Shown one piece after another: positions 15,376 to 23,078 of a DNA stretch of 64,000 nucleotides. Under the pieces are notes generated by a model that worked only from the letters and a program-made list of their open reading frames with translations, was not told the origin of the DNA and ran no database searches. Origin of the DNA: Exiguobacterium sp. s124 (lineage in GTDB: Bacteria; Bacillota; Bacilli; Exiguobacteriales; Exiguobacteriaceae); NCBI RefSeq assembly GCF_018617485.1, contig NZ_JACSKH010000001.1:434001-498000 (forward strand), written 5' to 3'. Position 1 is the first letter of the stretch. Every line of letters starts with the position of its first letter. Both the position numbers and the translations under genes were made by a program.

Positions 15376-15942
15376 ATGGGCTCACATTTGATGCATCTCG
15401 TGATCGCGAATGAGATGGCAGAAGAGTTACCAGAACTCGATGAGGTAGCATTCATTCTAGGAAGTCTCGCACCGGACGCGACGACCGAAAAAGGAGATTC
15501 ACATTACTATGCGGGGCGTCACGACGATTTATCACGCCGTCTCGATCTCAATCAATATTGGCGTGATAGTGAAGGAGAAGACATCTCATTTCGACTCGGC
15601 TACTATGCCCACCTTGTCGCGGATGAGATCTGGTTGCAAGGGTTCTATAAAGGTTGGTTGAAGGAAGTCATCACCCAGCATCCAGAGAAACAGGCTGCCT
15701 ATTATGCGGACTTTGATGCGTATAACGCACGCCTGTCAAAACGACTCGGGAAGTTTGATTTCGAACGATTGAAAAGGAAGCCGACTTTCGATGAACTGAT
15801 CGAAAAAGTCGAGCGGGACGCAGCGATGACAGAAGAAGGGACGTATACGATGTTTTTACCGCACCAGTTTGATGGCTATGTCGATACGTGTGTCCGGCGC
15901 TGCTTGGAGATGGTCAAACGGAAGCGGGCGATGCTCGTATGA
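15376..15942 (+). CDS. Zinc-dependent phospholipase C-like hydrolase
   Basis: 188 residues, helical, with His/Asp pairs spaced as in the zinc-dependent phospholipase C/S1-P1 nuclease-like family: SHLMHLVIA at the N-terminus, GSLAPDA near residue 29, SHYYAGRHDD near 43, and YYAHLVADEIW near 74. These would form a metal cluster. There is no signal peptide, so it is probably cytoplasmic. The activity is not established for such short members. The stop codon overlaps the ATG of the next membrane gene (ATGA), so the two are translationally coupled. Confidence 0.75.
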   Translation: MGSHLMHLVIANEMAEELPELDEVAFILGSLAPDATTEKGDSHYYAGRHDDLSRRLDLNQYWRDSEGEDISFRLGYYAHLVADEIWLQGFYKGWLKEVITQHPEKQAAYYADFDAYNARLSKRLGKFDFERLKRKPTFDELIEKVERDAAMTEEGTYTMFLPHQFDGYVDTCVRRCLEMVKRKRAMLV

Positions 15943-16226
15943 AGAGGCGATACGCACCGCTATACGCGACGCTCGGACTATTGATTTTGACGATCATCAC
16001 CTTCTTCACCCTGAACGGACGGGTATTTCCGAACCTCGAGTTGATGATGGTCATCTGGGTATATGTTGCGATTGATGTCTTGTTGTTCGTCACGTTGATT
16101 TGGGGATTGTTCTTGAAAGATCAATTCGTCAAAATATACACGATTCTTGCGAACATCGGATTGATCATTCCGTTATCGATTTGGATTTATCTGTTGCTAC
16201 TGGCGAACGGGATCTCGGAGGCGTGA
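15939..16226 (+). CDS. Small membrane protein A (95 residues)
   Basis: Three hydrophobic helices (about residues 9-25, 36-58, 66-89) with a basic N-terminus MKRRY. The ATG overlaps the preceding stop codon. Its last ~25 codons recur, in decayed form, at 16553-16637 (see the pseudogene entry), showing that the A-B gene pair was duplicated in tandem. No known family is recognised. Confidence 0.75.
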   Translation: MKRRYAPLYATLGLLILTIITFFTLNGRVFPNLELMMVIWVYVAIDVLLFVTLIWGLFLKDQFVKIYTILANIGLIIPLSIWIYLLLLANGISEA

Positions 16227-16231
16227 GTGAA

Positions 16232-16525
16232 GTGACCAACCCTAAAACAACTCCATTTCTGATGCGCCGTGTGCCGTTTTTTATCCTGTATGCTCTTTGC
16301 GGTCCGCTTGCGCTTCTCATCTTGATTATTTACTGGCAAGACACACCAACTGACAATCGTGGACCATATTTGTTTTTCTCGGTCGTGTTCTCGCTGTTTT
16401 TCATTACAAAAATCATACCGGACGGGTTGTTGAATATCGTAATCTTCTCAGCGACGTATACGTTCGTCTTATTTGTCACATACGTCATGCTCAATCAAAA
16501 ACGAAATCGTCATGAAAATGAGTAA
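16232..16525 (+). CDS. Small membrane protein B1 (97 residues)
   Basis: Three hydrophobic segments follow a short cytoplasmic start (TNPKTTPFLMRRVPF). Start: GTG at 16232 is ten bases after GGAGG; another in-frame GTG at 16223 is too close to that site. It is a paralog of the downstream gene B2: both have a TPF/LPF motif, a VPF-led helix and a GP-L--LI helix in the same places. Function unknown; coupled to membrane protein A by a five-base gap. Confidence 0.7.
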   Translation: MTNPKTTPFLMRRVPFFILYALCGPLALLILIIYWQDTPTDNRGPYLFFSVVFSLFFITKIIPDGLLNIVIFSATYTFVLFVTYVMLNQKRNRHENE

Positions 16526-16535
16526 CTTTGAAAGT

Positions 16536-16637
16536 GGATTTGCTACATTCTTCGCGACAATCGGATTTGATGATCCCATTATCGATTGGAACTTTCCTGT
16601 TGCTGTTGGCGAACGGGATTTTGGAGGCATGAATGGA
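16536..16637 (+). pseudogene. Decayed duplicate of the 3' end of membrane gene A
   Basis: Bases 16553-16637 align with 16149-16231. Matching stretches include ATCGGATT, TTATCGATT, CTGTTGCT and TTGGCGAACGGGAT followed by GGAGGC, but single-base insertions and deletions break the reading frame. The order (remnant, GGAGG, then gene B2) exactly copies the order at the first locus (gene A, GGAGG, gene B1). It survives mainly as the leader and ribosome site of B2. Confidence 0.75.
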
Positions 16638-16856
16638 ATGACTGAAAACGAGAAAAAATTACCTTTTGTGGCTCAATCAGTCCCATTTCTGATTGGTTGT
16701 CTGATTTTTGGACCAATTGGATTGGTGATTCTGCTGTTCATGTGGAGACGCTTGGAACGAGATGAACGAATCAACTATTTGATCGTCTCTATCTTTTTCA
16801 CGTTACTTGAGGCTCTCGATTATTTTACGGATGGCATCATCTATTACTTCGTTTGA
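16638..16856 (+). CDS. Small membrane protein B2 (72 residues), paralog of B1
   Basis: Begins MTENEKKLPFVAQSVPF, then two or three hydrophobic helices. It aligns with B1 over most of its length (start, VPF, FGPIGLVILL versus CGPLALLILI, then FFTLLE..DYFTDG) but ends about 25 residues earlier. The start ATG is ten bases after GGAGG, the same spacing as B1. An upstream ATG at 16629 is also in frame. Followed directly by a strong terminator. Confidence 0.65.
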   Translation: MTENEKKLPFVAQSVPFLIGCLIFGPIGLVILLFMWRRLERDERINYLIVSIFFTLLEALDYFTDGIIYYFV

Positions 16857-16883
16857 GAAAGTGGACCCCCACTTTCTTTTTTT
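16857..16883 (+). terminator. Terminator after membrane gene B2
   Basis: GAAAGTGG / CCACTTTC with a four-base loop and seven T, starting at the base after the B2 stop codon. Confidence 0.92.
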
Positions 16884-17016
16884 GTGCGCGCATGCTCTAT
16901 CTAAATCAAGCGAGAGTACTCCCACTTCTATACATTAAGGACCGGGCTTTCGTGAAAGTGGAAGACGAATCGTCAGCCTCTCTTTCAGGTATGATTCCTT
17001 CAAGGAGGTGAACATC

Positions 17017-18189
17017 ATGTTGAAGCACAAAGCTTACAAGTTCCGGATCTATCCGACGAATGAACAGGAAATTCTGATCGCCAAGACGATCGGCTGTTCG
17101 AGGTTCGTCTTCAACTACTTCCTGGCGAAATGGGATGAAACTTACAAGGAAACTGGGAAGGGATTATCATATGGCTCTTGTTCGAAAGAAATTCCCTTGT
17201 TGAAACAGGAGTTCGAGTGGTTGAAAGAGGTTGACAGCCATTCTCTTCAATCGAGCGTGAAGCATCTGGTCGATGCCTATGACCGCTTCTTCAAAAAGCA
17301 AAATGATCGGCCACGCTTCAAGTCGAAGCGAAACCCTGTGCAATCCTACAAGACAAACATCCAAGGCAAGTCCCAGCTCCCCGAGGTCTCAATCGTCGGG
17401 AACAAGCTCAAACTCCCCAAGCTGAAATGGGTGCGGTTCGCCAATTCGAGACAGGTCGAGGGACGCATCCTAAACGCCACGATCCGACGCACGGCTTCGG
17501 GCAAATACTTCGTCTCCCTTCTCGTAGAGGGGGAAATCAGTGAACTGCCGAAGACCGGCTCATCGGTCGGCGTCGACGTCGGGCTGAAGAACTTTGCCGT
17601 CCTATCAAACGGAACCGTATACCAAAACGACCGTTACTTCCATACGCTCGAGAAGAAGCTGGCGCGAGAGCAGCGCAAGTTGTCCCGTCGTCAGCGCATC
17701 GCCCTGAACAAGAAGGTGAGACTCTCCGAGGCGAAGAACTATCAGAAGCAGAAGCGGAAGGTCGCACGCATCCACGAGAAGATCGCCAACAGACGCACTG
17801 ACTTCCTGCACAAGGTGTCGACCGAGATCGTCAAAAACCACGACGTCATCGGCATCGAGACCCTGCAGGTGAAGGACATGCGGAAGGACCGAAAGTTGAG
17901 CAAGTCGATCTCCGAGGTCAGCTGGGCGGCGTTCTTTCGCATGCTCGAGTATAAGGCCGACTGGTACGGGAAGACCGTCGTGAAGGTCGGGAAGACCTTC
18001 GCCTCGAGCCAATTGTGTTCGAGTTGCGGCCATCGACACCAAGACGTGAAGCATCTCGCATTGCGTGAATGGACATGCCCGAACTGTGGGGTCCACCACG
18101 ACCGTGATGTGAACGCAGGACAGAACCTCAAACAAGAAGCCGAGCGCCTGTTGGCTTCTTCAACCGTCGGGACGACGGGGCTAGCCTGA
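17017..18189 (+). CDS. tnpB: TnpB RNA-guided nuclease (IS200/IS605 family)
   Basis: 390 residues, ancestor-type of Cas12. The N-terminal HTH-like OrfB domain starts MLKHKAYKFRIYPT. The RuvC catalytic residues are all visible: Asp near 187 (GVDVGLKN), Glu near 281 (GIETLQVKDM) and Asp near 363 (HHDRDVNAGQN). A zinc finger lies between the last two (CSSCG...CPNCG). All parts look intact, so it is probably an active RNA-guided DNA endonuclease that cuts target DNA bearing a transposon-associated motif. ATG at 17017 has AAGGAGG eight bases before it. Base composition (GC-rich second half) differs from the AT-richer membrane genes upstream. Confidence 0.93.
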   Translation: MLKHKAYKFRIYPTNEQEILIAKTIGCSRFVFNYFLAKWDETYKETGKGLSYGSCSKEIPLLKQEFEWLKEVDSHSLQSSVKHLVDAYDRFFKKQNDRPRFKSKRNPVQSYKTNIQGKSQLPEVSIVGNKLKLPKLKWVRFANSRQVEGRILNATIRRTASGKYFVSLLVEGEISELPKTGSSVGVDVGLKNFAVLSNGTVYQNDRYFHTLEKKLAREQRKLSRRQRIALNKKVRLSEAKNYQKQKRKVARIHEKIANRRTDFLHKVSTEIVKNHDVIGIETLQVKDMRKDRKLSKSISEVSWAAFFRMLEYKADWYGKTVVKVGKTFASSQLCSSCGHRHQDVKHLALREWTCPNCGVHHDRDVNAGQNLKQEAERLLASSTVGTTGLA

Positions 18190-18263
18190 TCAGGTTCCGA
18201 CTGTCAGGTCGGATAACTCAGGAATCCTCCGCCTCTAAGCGAAGCGTAGGTGGGGGAGTTCAA
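18190..18263 (+). ncRNA. Right end of the element, candidate omega-RNA scaffold
   Basis: The stretch contains two hairpins: CCGAC / GTCGG (about 18197-18213) and CTCCGCCT / AGGTGGGGGAG (about 18227-18257), then GTTCAA at 18258-18263. In studied TnpB systems the omega-RNA covers the end of tnpB plus this right end, and its guide is the host sequence directly after the element. The 5' end within tnpB cannot be placed from sequence. The guide would begin at 18264. Confidence 0.6.
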
Positions 18264-18351
18264 AGAAAGAAAAATTTTCCTATCCGAATCTTGTCAATTT
18301 GGCGTTGCGCATCCTTTTTTTGTTTGATATGCTACTTGATGAAAACGAAAA

Positions 18352-18366
18352 TGATAATCATTATCA
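18352..18366 (+). promoter_or_regulatory. Fur box
   Basis: TGATAAT-C-ATTATCA is a perfect 7-1-7 inverted repeat identical to the Bacillus Fur minimal site, about 100 bases before the siderophore-binding lipoprotein gene. Iron-loaded Fur should repress the operon. Confidence 0.92.
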
Positions 18367-18462
18367 CTGAGAATGAGTGCGAATAGAAAGATATACATAA
18401 CCAAAGTAGCTCGTTTTTGGTGCGAGGATCATTGAAATTTACATACAGAGGAGATGGATGAA

Positions 18463-19464
18463 GTGGGGAAATTTAAACTTTCACTCATGTTGACGTTGCT
18501 CGTCTTCGTACTCGCGGCATGTGGTGGCACGAGCGAGACGAAGCAAGAAGAGAACGTCGACGGCGCAACAAAAACAGAGACGGTCGAGATTACAGACGCA
18601 CACGGCACAATCGAGGTACCGGTCAATCCGGAGAAGGTCGTCGCCCTTGATAACCGGACGTTCGAAACATTAGCAGCATGGGATATTGACTTGGTGGCGG
18701 CACCAATTGGACTCCTTCCGGCTGAGTCACCATATGCAGCAGACAAGGATATCGCAGACGTTGGCATGCACTTTGAGCCGAACTTAGAGGCGATTGCGGG
18801 AGTGGACCCGGACGTCGTCATCGTCGGTCAACGTTTCGCGGATTACTACGAGGACATCAAAAAATTAGTACCAGAGGCAGCGGTCATCGATTTGAACATC
18901 GAGATCCCAGAAGATTCAGGTACACCGGGTGAGATTTTAGTCAAAGGATTGACAGACACGACGCTCACGCTCGGGAAAATCTTTGACAAAAACACAGAAG
19001 CCGAAACAAGCGTAGCGGACCTCGATAAGTCGATCGAAGACGCGAAAGCAGCATATAACGGAGAAGATACAATCATGTCAGTCATCGTATCGGGCGGGGA
19101 CATCGGATTCTCAGCACCAGTGACGGGACGTGTGTTCGGACCGATGTACGACATCTTCGGATGGGTACCAGCACTTGAAGTCGAGAAGAAGACAGGTGAC
19201 CACGAAGGGGATGAAGTATCGGTCGAAGCGATTGCGGAAAGCAATCCGGACTGGTTGTTCGTTTTAGACCGCGACGCACCACTTGGTGATGCAGAAGGCG
19301 CCGTACCAGCCGAAGACGTGATCGATAACGCTCCGGCCCTTCAAAAAACAACAGCTGTGACTGAAGATCAAATCGTTTACGCGCCGAAAGATACGTACTT
19401 GAACGAATCGATTCAAACGTACTCTGAATTCTTCAACAGTGTCACGGAAGCGCTCACGAAGTAA
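18463..19464 (+). CDS. yclQ: Siderophore-binding lipoprotein (ABC transporter)
   Basis: 333-residue class III periplasmic-binding-type protein anchored to the outer face of the membrane. The signal sequence ends in the lipobox LAAC (Cys near residue 20). The two lobes contain the HGTIEVPVNPEKVVALD and PDVVIVGQR motifs common to FatB/CeuE/YclQ proteins that bind petrobactin- or catecholate-type ferric siderophores. GTG at 18463 is chosen: AGGAG sits ten bases before it, whereas the in-frame ATG at 18454 touches that site. First gene of the Fur-controlled operon with two permeases and an ATPase. Confidence 0.9.
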   Translation: MGKFKLSLMLTLLVFVLAACGGTSETKQEENVDGATKTETVEITDAHGTIEVPVNPEKVVALDNRTFETLAAWDIDLVAAPIGLLPAESPYAADKDIADVGMHFEPNLEAIAGVDPDVVIVGQRFADYYEDIKKLVPEAAVIDLNIEIPEDSGTPGEILVKGLTDTTLTLGKIFDKNTEAETSVADLDKSIEDAKAAYNGEDTIMSVIVSGGDIGFSAPVTGRVFGPMYDIFGWVPALEVEKKTGDHEGDEVSVEAIAESNPDWLFVLDRDAPLGDAEGAVPAEDVIDNAPALQKTTAVTEDQIVYAPKDTYLNESIQTYSEFFNSVTEALTK

Positions 19465-19473
19465 GGTTCTATT

Positions 19474-20478
19474 ATGCAAAAACCGTTGACAGCTAGGGTT
19501 GAGACGACGTCTCAGCCCTCCTTTTCTAAATTGTGGACGAAGTCGTTCGTTGTCACTGTCATCATCGTCCTCGGTTTGGCGGTGCTGTCACTCTTTACCG
19601 GAGTATATGACTTATCACGGACTGACGGCTTCGATATGTTTTGGATCACCCGCGTCCCACGTACGGTCGCGCTCATGCTGACGGGCGCGGCGATGGCGAT
19701 GGCGGGTCTCGTCATGCAGCTCATCACCCAAAATCGGCTCGTCGAACCGACGACGACCGGGACGCTCGAATGGGCAGGACTCGGCTTACTTACCGTGTAC
19801 TTGCTCGTTCCAGCACCGAGCCTCATGATGCGGATGACCGGGGCCATCGTCTTTTCGTTCATCGGAACGATGGTCTTCTTCTGGTTCTTACGTTCGGTCA
19901 AACTTCGCTCCTCGCTCATCGTGCCGATTATCGGGCTCATGTTAGGTGCGGTCATCTCCGCCATCTCGACGTTCCTCGGCCTGTTCTTCCGCGCAAGCCA
20001 AGCAATCGAGGGCTGGTTCGTCGGATCATTCGCGTCGGTGCAGATCGGGCGCTATGAATATTTATGGGTCATCATCGTCGTGACGATACTCATCTTTCTA
20101 CTGGCGAACCGCTTGACGCTCGCCGGGCTCGGAGAAGACATTGCGACGAGTCTTGGCGTGAATTACAACCAATTGATGATGATTGCGACCGGGCTCATCG
20201 CCTTATCGGTCGGCGTAGTGGCGACGGTCATCGGGAATTTACCGTTCCTCGGCCTCATCGTCCCGAACCTCGTCTCGATGTTCCGGGGGGATGATTTACG
20301 CAGCAATCTACCGTGGGTCTGTCTTGTCGGGATGGGTGCGATTCTCGTGAGTGACTTGATCTCGCGGACGATCATCATGCCGTTCGAACTCCCGGTCTCC
20401 CTTATTCTCGGGACGGTCGGTGCGTTCGTCTTTATCATGATTTTATTGCGGCAACGGAAAAAGGGAGGGGTTCGATGA
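19474..20478 (+). CDS. yclN: Ferric siderophore ABC permease (FecCD family)
   Basis: 334 residues with about nine hydrophobic helices. FecCD marks are present: TRVPRTVALMLTGAAMAMAGLVMQ near the N-terminus, the coupling-loop region LGLFFRASQAIEGWFVGSF, and GNLPFLGLIVPNLVSMF in the C-terminal half. With the next gene it forms the heterodimeric membrane channel. Ten bases separate it from the lipoprotein gene, and its end overlaps the next start by 4 bp (ATGA). Confidence 0.92.
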   Translation: MQKPLTARVETTSQPSFSKLWTKSFVVTVIIVLGLAVLSLFTGVYDLSRTDGFDMFWITRVPRTVALMLTGAAMAMAGLVMQLITQNRLVEPTTTGTLEWAGLGLLTVYLLVPAPSLMMRMTGAIVFSFIGTMVFFWFLRSVKLRSSLIVPIIGLMLGAVISAISTFLGLFFRASQAIEGWFVGSFASVQIGRYEYLWVIIVVTILIFLLANRLTLAGLGEDIATSLGVNYNQLMMIATGLIALSVGVVATVIGNLPFLGLIVPNLVSMFRGDDLRSNLPWVCLVGMGAILVSDLISRTIIMPFELPVSLILGTVGAFVFIMILLRQRKKGGVR

Positions 20479-21533
20479 GTACGGTCATTGAACGAGATGG
20501 CGTTGAAGTGAAAGTCGGGGAATTGAGGGAAGAGCGTCATGCCTTGGCGTTTCAATCAAAACGGGCTTCACGGCGCTACTGGCTCTTTTTAAGTGCGTTT
20601 ATTCTCGGAGGACTCTTGTGCGCACTCGGTCTTCTTCTTTACAACAATCCGGTCTCGATCGACTCTCCGTCATTCGTCCCGGTCGTCGAGCGCCGCATCA
20701 TCGCCATCGTGACGATGTTGATTGCGGCATTGTGCCAAAGTCTCGCGACGGTCGCCTTCCATTCGGTGACGAACAACCGCATCATCACGCCGTCGTTACT
20801 CGGGTTCGATGCGCTCTACTCGACGATTCAGACGAGCATGGTGTTTTTCTTCGGGGCGGGGGCGTTAATCGGATTCTCGGGGACGACCGCCTTCTTGACG
20901 CAAGTCGGGCTCATGGTGACGATGAGTCTTCTCTTATATGGATGGCTCTTATCGGGGAAATACGCCAACCTTCAGCTCATGTTGCTCGTTGGGATCATCA
21001 TCGGGACGGGACTGAACTCGGTGTCGTCGTTCATGCGCCGCATGCTCGCACCGTCCGAGTTCGATATCCTGCAGGCACGACTGTTCGGTTCGGTGACGAA
21101 TGCCGACGTAGCATACTTCCCGATCGTCATCCCAATTGTCATCATTGCCGGGACACTCTTGTTCCTGTTCTCAAATCGCTTGAACATTGTCGCACTCGGT
21201 AAGGACGTCGCGACGACGTTTGGGGTGAATCATCGGAGAAGCGTCATCTATACGCTCGTCCTGATTTCACTCCTCATGTCGGTCTCGACAGCGCTCATCG
21301 GGCCGCTCACGTTCTTCGGCTTTTTGGTGGCGACACTCAGTTATCAGGTCGCTTCGACATATGACCATAAGTACGTCTTCCCGATGGCGTTCGCGTTAGG
21401 ATTCTTCGTCCTGACGAGCGCGTATTTCTTCATGTATCACATATTCCAGACGCCAAGTGTCGTCTCCGTCATCATCGAACTATTCGGCGGACTCATCTTC
21501 TTGGCCGTCATTTTACGAAAGAGGTCGCTATGA
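20475..21533 (+). CDS. yclO: Ferric siderophore ABC permease (FecCD family)
   Basis: 352 residues, second FecCD-type permease. It carries IVTMLIAALCQSLATVAFHSVTNNRIITPSLLGFDALY in place of the partner's segment, the typical IFQ/FQ-like loop region VALGKDVATTFGVN and IGPLTFFGFLVATLSYQ. It has a longer cytoplasmic N-terminus (about 35 residues) than its partner. Gene order lipoprotein-N-O-P and the overlaps on both sides match the Bacillus petrobactin system except that the binding protein comes first instead of last. Confidence 0.92.
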   Translation: MSTVIERDGVEVKVGELREERHALAFQSKRASRRYWLFLSAFILGGLLCALGLLLYNNPVSIDSPSFVPVVERRIIAIVTMLIAALCQSLATVAFHSVTNNRIITPSLLGFDALYSTIQTSMVFFFGAGALIGFSGTTAFLTQVGLMVTMSLLLYGWLLSGKYANLQLMLLVGIIIGTGLNSVSSFMRRMLAPSEFDILQARLFGSVTNADVAYFPIVIPIVIIAGTLLFLFSNRLNIVALGKDVATTFGVNHRRSVIYTLVLISLLMSVSTALIGPLTFFGFLVATLSYQVASTYDHKYVFPMAFALGFFVLTSAYFFMYHIFQTPSVVSVIIELFGGLIFLAVILRKRSL

Positions 21534-22282
21534 TTCAAATCGAACAAGTCAAAAAATCGTATACAGACGACGTCCACATCGGACCGCTCACACTCGACAT
21601 CCCAAAAGCCGGGTTCACTTCACTCATCGGGCCGAACGGGGCAGGGAAGTCGACGACGCTCATGATGATTGGACGGTTGCTCAACTTAGACGAGGGGCAG
21701 ATTCAAGTCGCTGGGATGGACGTATCGAGCACGAAGTCGAAGGACTTGGCGAAAATTATCACGATTCTTCGTCAGGAGAACCATTTCGTGACGCGCCTCA
21801 CAGTCCGACAACTCGCGGGCTTCGGTCGTTTCCCGTACTCGAAAGGGCGGCTCACGAAAGAAGATGAGGCCATCATCTCCAAATATATCGACTTCCTCGA
21901 CTTAACAGCGCTCGAGAATCGTTATCTCGATGAACTCTCAGGGGGACAAAGACAGCGGGCGTATGTGGCGATGGTGCTCTGTCAGGAAACGGAATACGTC
22001 CTTCTCGACGAGCCGCTGAATAACCTAGATATCGCTCGTTCGGTCCAGATGATGGAATACTTACGTCACGTCGCCGACGAGTTCGGGCGGACAATCGTCA
22101 CGGTGCTTCACGATATCAACTTCGCGGCGAAGTATTCGGACCGCATCTGTGCCATGAAAGATGGACAGATTGCCGCATTCGGGACGGTCGATGAGATTAT
22201 GGACGCAAAGATTTTATCGGATATTTTTGAGACGAAACTCGAAATCATCGAAGGGCCTTATGGGCCGATTGCGGTGTATTAA
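21530..22282 (+). CDS. yclP: Ferric siderophore ABC ATPase
   Basis: 250 residues. Walker A GPNGAGKSTT near residue 35, signature ELSGGQRQRAYVAM, Walker B YVLLDEPLNNLD, and the switch His in TVLHDINFAAKYSD. This is the FepC/FecE-type ATPase that drives import through the two permeases encoded just before. It overlaps the previous gene by 4 bp. The ISKYIDFLDLTALENRYLDEL segment is close to YclP-type proteins. Confidence 0.94.
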   Translation: MIQIEQVKKSYTDDVHIGPLTLDIPKAGFTSLIGPNGAGKSTTLMMIGRLLNLDEGQIQVAGMDVSSTKSKDLAKIITILRQENHFVTRLTVRQLAGFGRFPYSKGRLTKEDEAIISKYIDFLDLTALENRYLDELSGGQRQRAYVAMVLCQETEYVLLDEPLNNLDIARSVQMMEYLRHVADEFGRTIVTVLHDINFAAKYSDRICAMKDGQIAAFGTVDEIMDAKILSDIFETKLEIIEGPYGPIAVY

Positions 22283-22299
22283 CGAAAGGGAGAATTCAC

Positions 22300-22995
22300 A
22301 TGAAAATTGATTGGACACCCATTACAAAAGTCGTAAACGAAGCACCCGATACATACACGTTCCATCTCGCGTTACCACCTGAGTTCACGTGGCAAGAAGG
22401 GGCGCACACGCATCTCGCGCTTGAAGGGTTCAATGCGGGAGACAAGCCAGACCGGAGCCTCGTCCGCCACATGTCGATCTCCACATTGCCGCACGAAGGG
22501 GCAATCGGGATCACGACCCGCATCAAGTCAGACTGTTCACCATTCAAATCGATTCTTCGCGATATGGTTCCGGGAGACAAGGTCGCCTTGTTCAAGACAC
22601 ATTCGAACGTCCCGCTCGAGCGGAGCGGGAAAAACATCTACCTGTTATCAGCAGGTGTCGGTCTCGCAACGTTCCGTCCGATTGTCCTCGACTATTTGGC
22701 GAACGGGGAAGGCGTGCCGCATCTCCATTCGTTGAACGTCGATTCGTCGAAGGCGTATCTGTTCGGTGACGTCTTTGAATCGAACGAGCACTTCACTTCA
22801 GAGTTCGTGCCGAGTCGGAAAGACTACTATGAACGAATTGAAGCGTTGGCTGCCGATCAAGACGGGTTATTCTATATCGTCGGGAGTGACGAACTGTTGC
22901 GCGAGACGATCCGTGTGCTCCGGACGAACGGGGTGGCCTGTGACAATATCAAGATCGACAAGCATGATTTTCAACGTGAGGACTTTTTAAAATAA
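22300..22995 (+). CDS. Flavin-dependent siderophore/ferric reductase-like protein
   Basis: 231 residues of the ferredoxin-NADP reductase fold. The N-terminal half is the FAD domain, with the flavin-binding RHMSIST (RxxS type) near residue 54. The C-terminal half begins with the nucleotide loop LLSAGVGLATFRPI and ends FYIVGSDELLRET. It lacks a ferredoxin domain. As the last gene of a Fur-regulated siderophore operon, it probably releases iron by reducing the imported ferric complex in the cytoplasm; this role is inferred from position. A strong terminator follows. Confidence 0.85.
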   Translation: MKIDWTPITKVVNEAPDTYTFHLALPPEFTWQEGAHTHLALEGFNAGDKPDRSLVRHMSISTLPHEGAIGITTRIKSDCSPFKSILRDMVPGDKVALFKTHSNVPLERSGKNIYLLSAGVGLATFRPIVLDYLANGEGVPHLHSLNVDSSKAYLFGDVFESNEHFTSEFVPSRKDYYERIEALAADQDGLFYIVGSDELLRETIRVLRTNGVACDNIKIDKHDFQREDFLK

Positions 22996-23002
22996 CGTTT
23001 GG

Positions 23003-23030
23003 ACCGAGGAATCTGTCCTCGGTTTTTTTT
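23003..23030 (+). terminator. Terminator of the siderophore operon
   Basis: ACCGAGGA / TCCTCGGT with a five-base loop and eight T. Confidence 0.95.
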
Positions 23031-23078
23031 ACGTTTACCTTTATACTTTAATCAAGTGATTATAGAGGAGGACTTAAA

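Larger units (their letters stand above)
16884..18263 (+). mobile_element. IS200/IS605-superfamily element with tnpB only
   Basis: The unit holds one gene, tnpB, with no tnpA transposase, as in IS1341-type elements. The left boundary is not fixed: 16884-17016 has no gene and includes partial inverted matches (CCCACTT near 16922 and GAAAGTGG at 16951) that may fold as the left-end hairpin. The right end is better defined: a GC-rich hairpin at about 18225-18257 followed by GTTCAA, the usual terminal sequence of such elements. Without tnpA it can only move if helped by a related transposase elsewhere. Confidence 0.75.

Noticed and set aside
17605-18135. 176-codon frame antisense within tnpB
   Set aside because: It arises from the GC-rich codons of tnpB, has no ribosome site and no motif.
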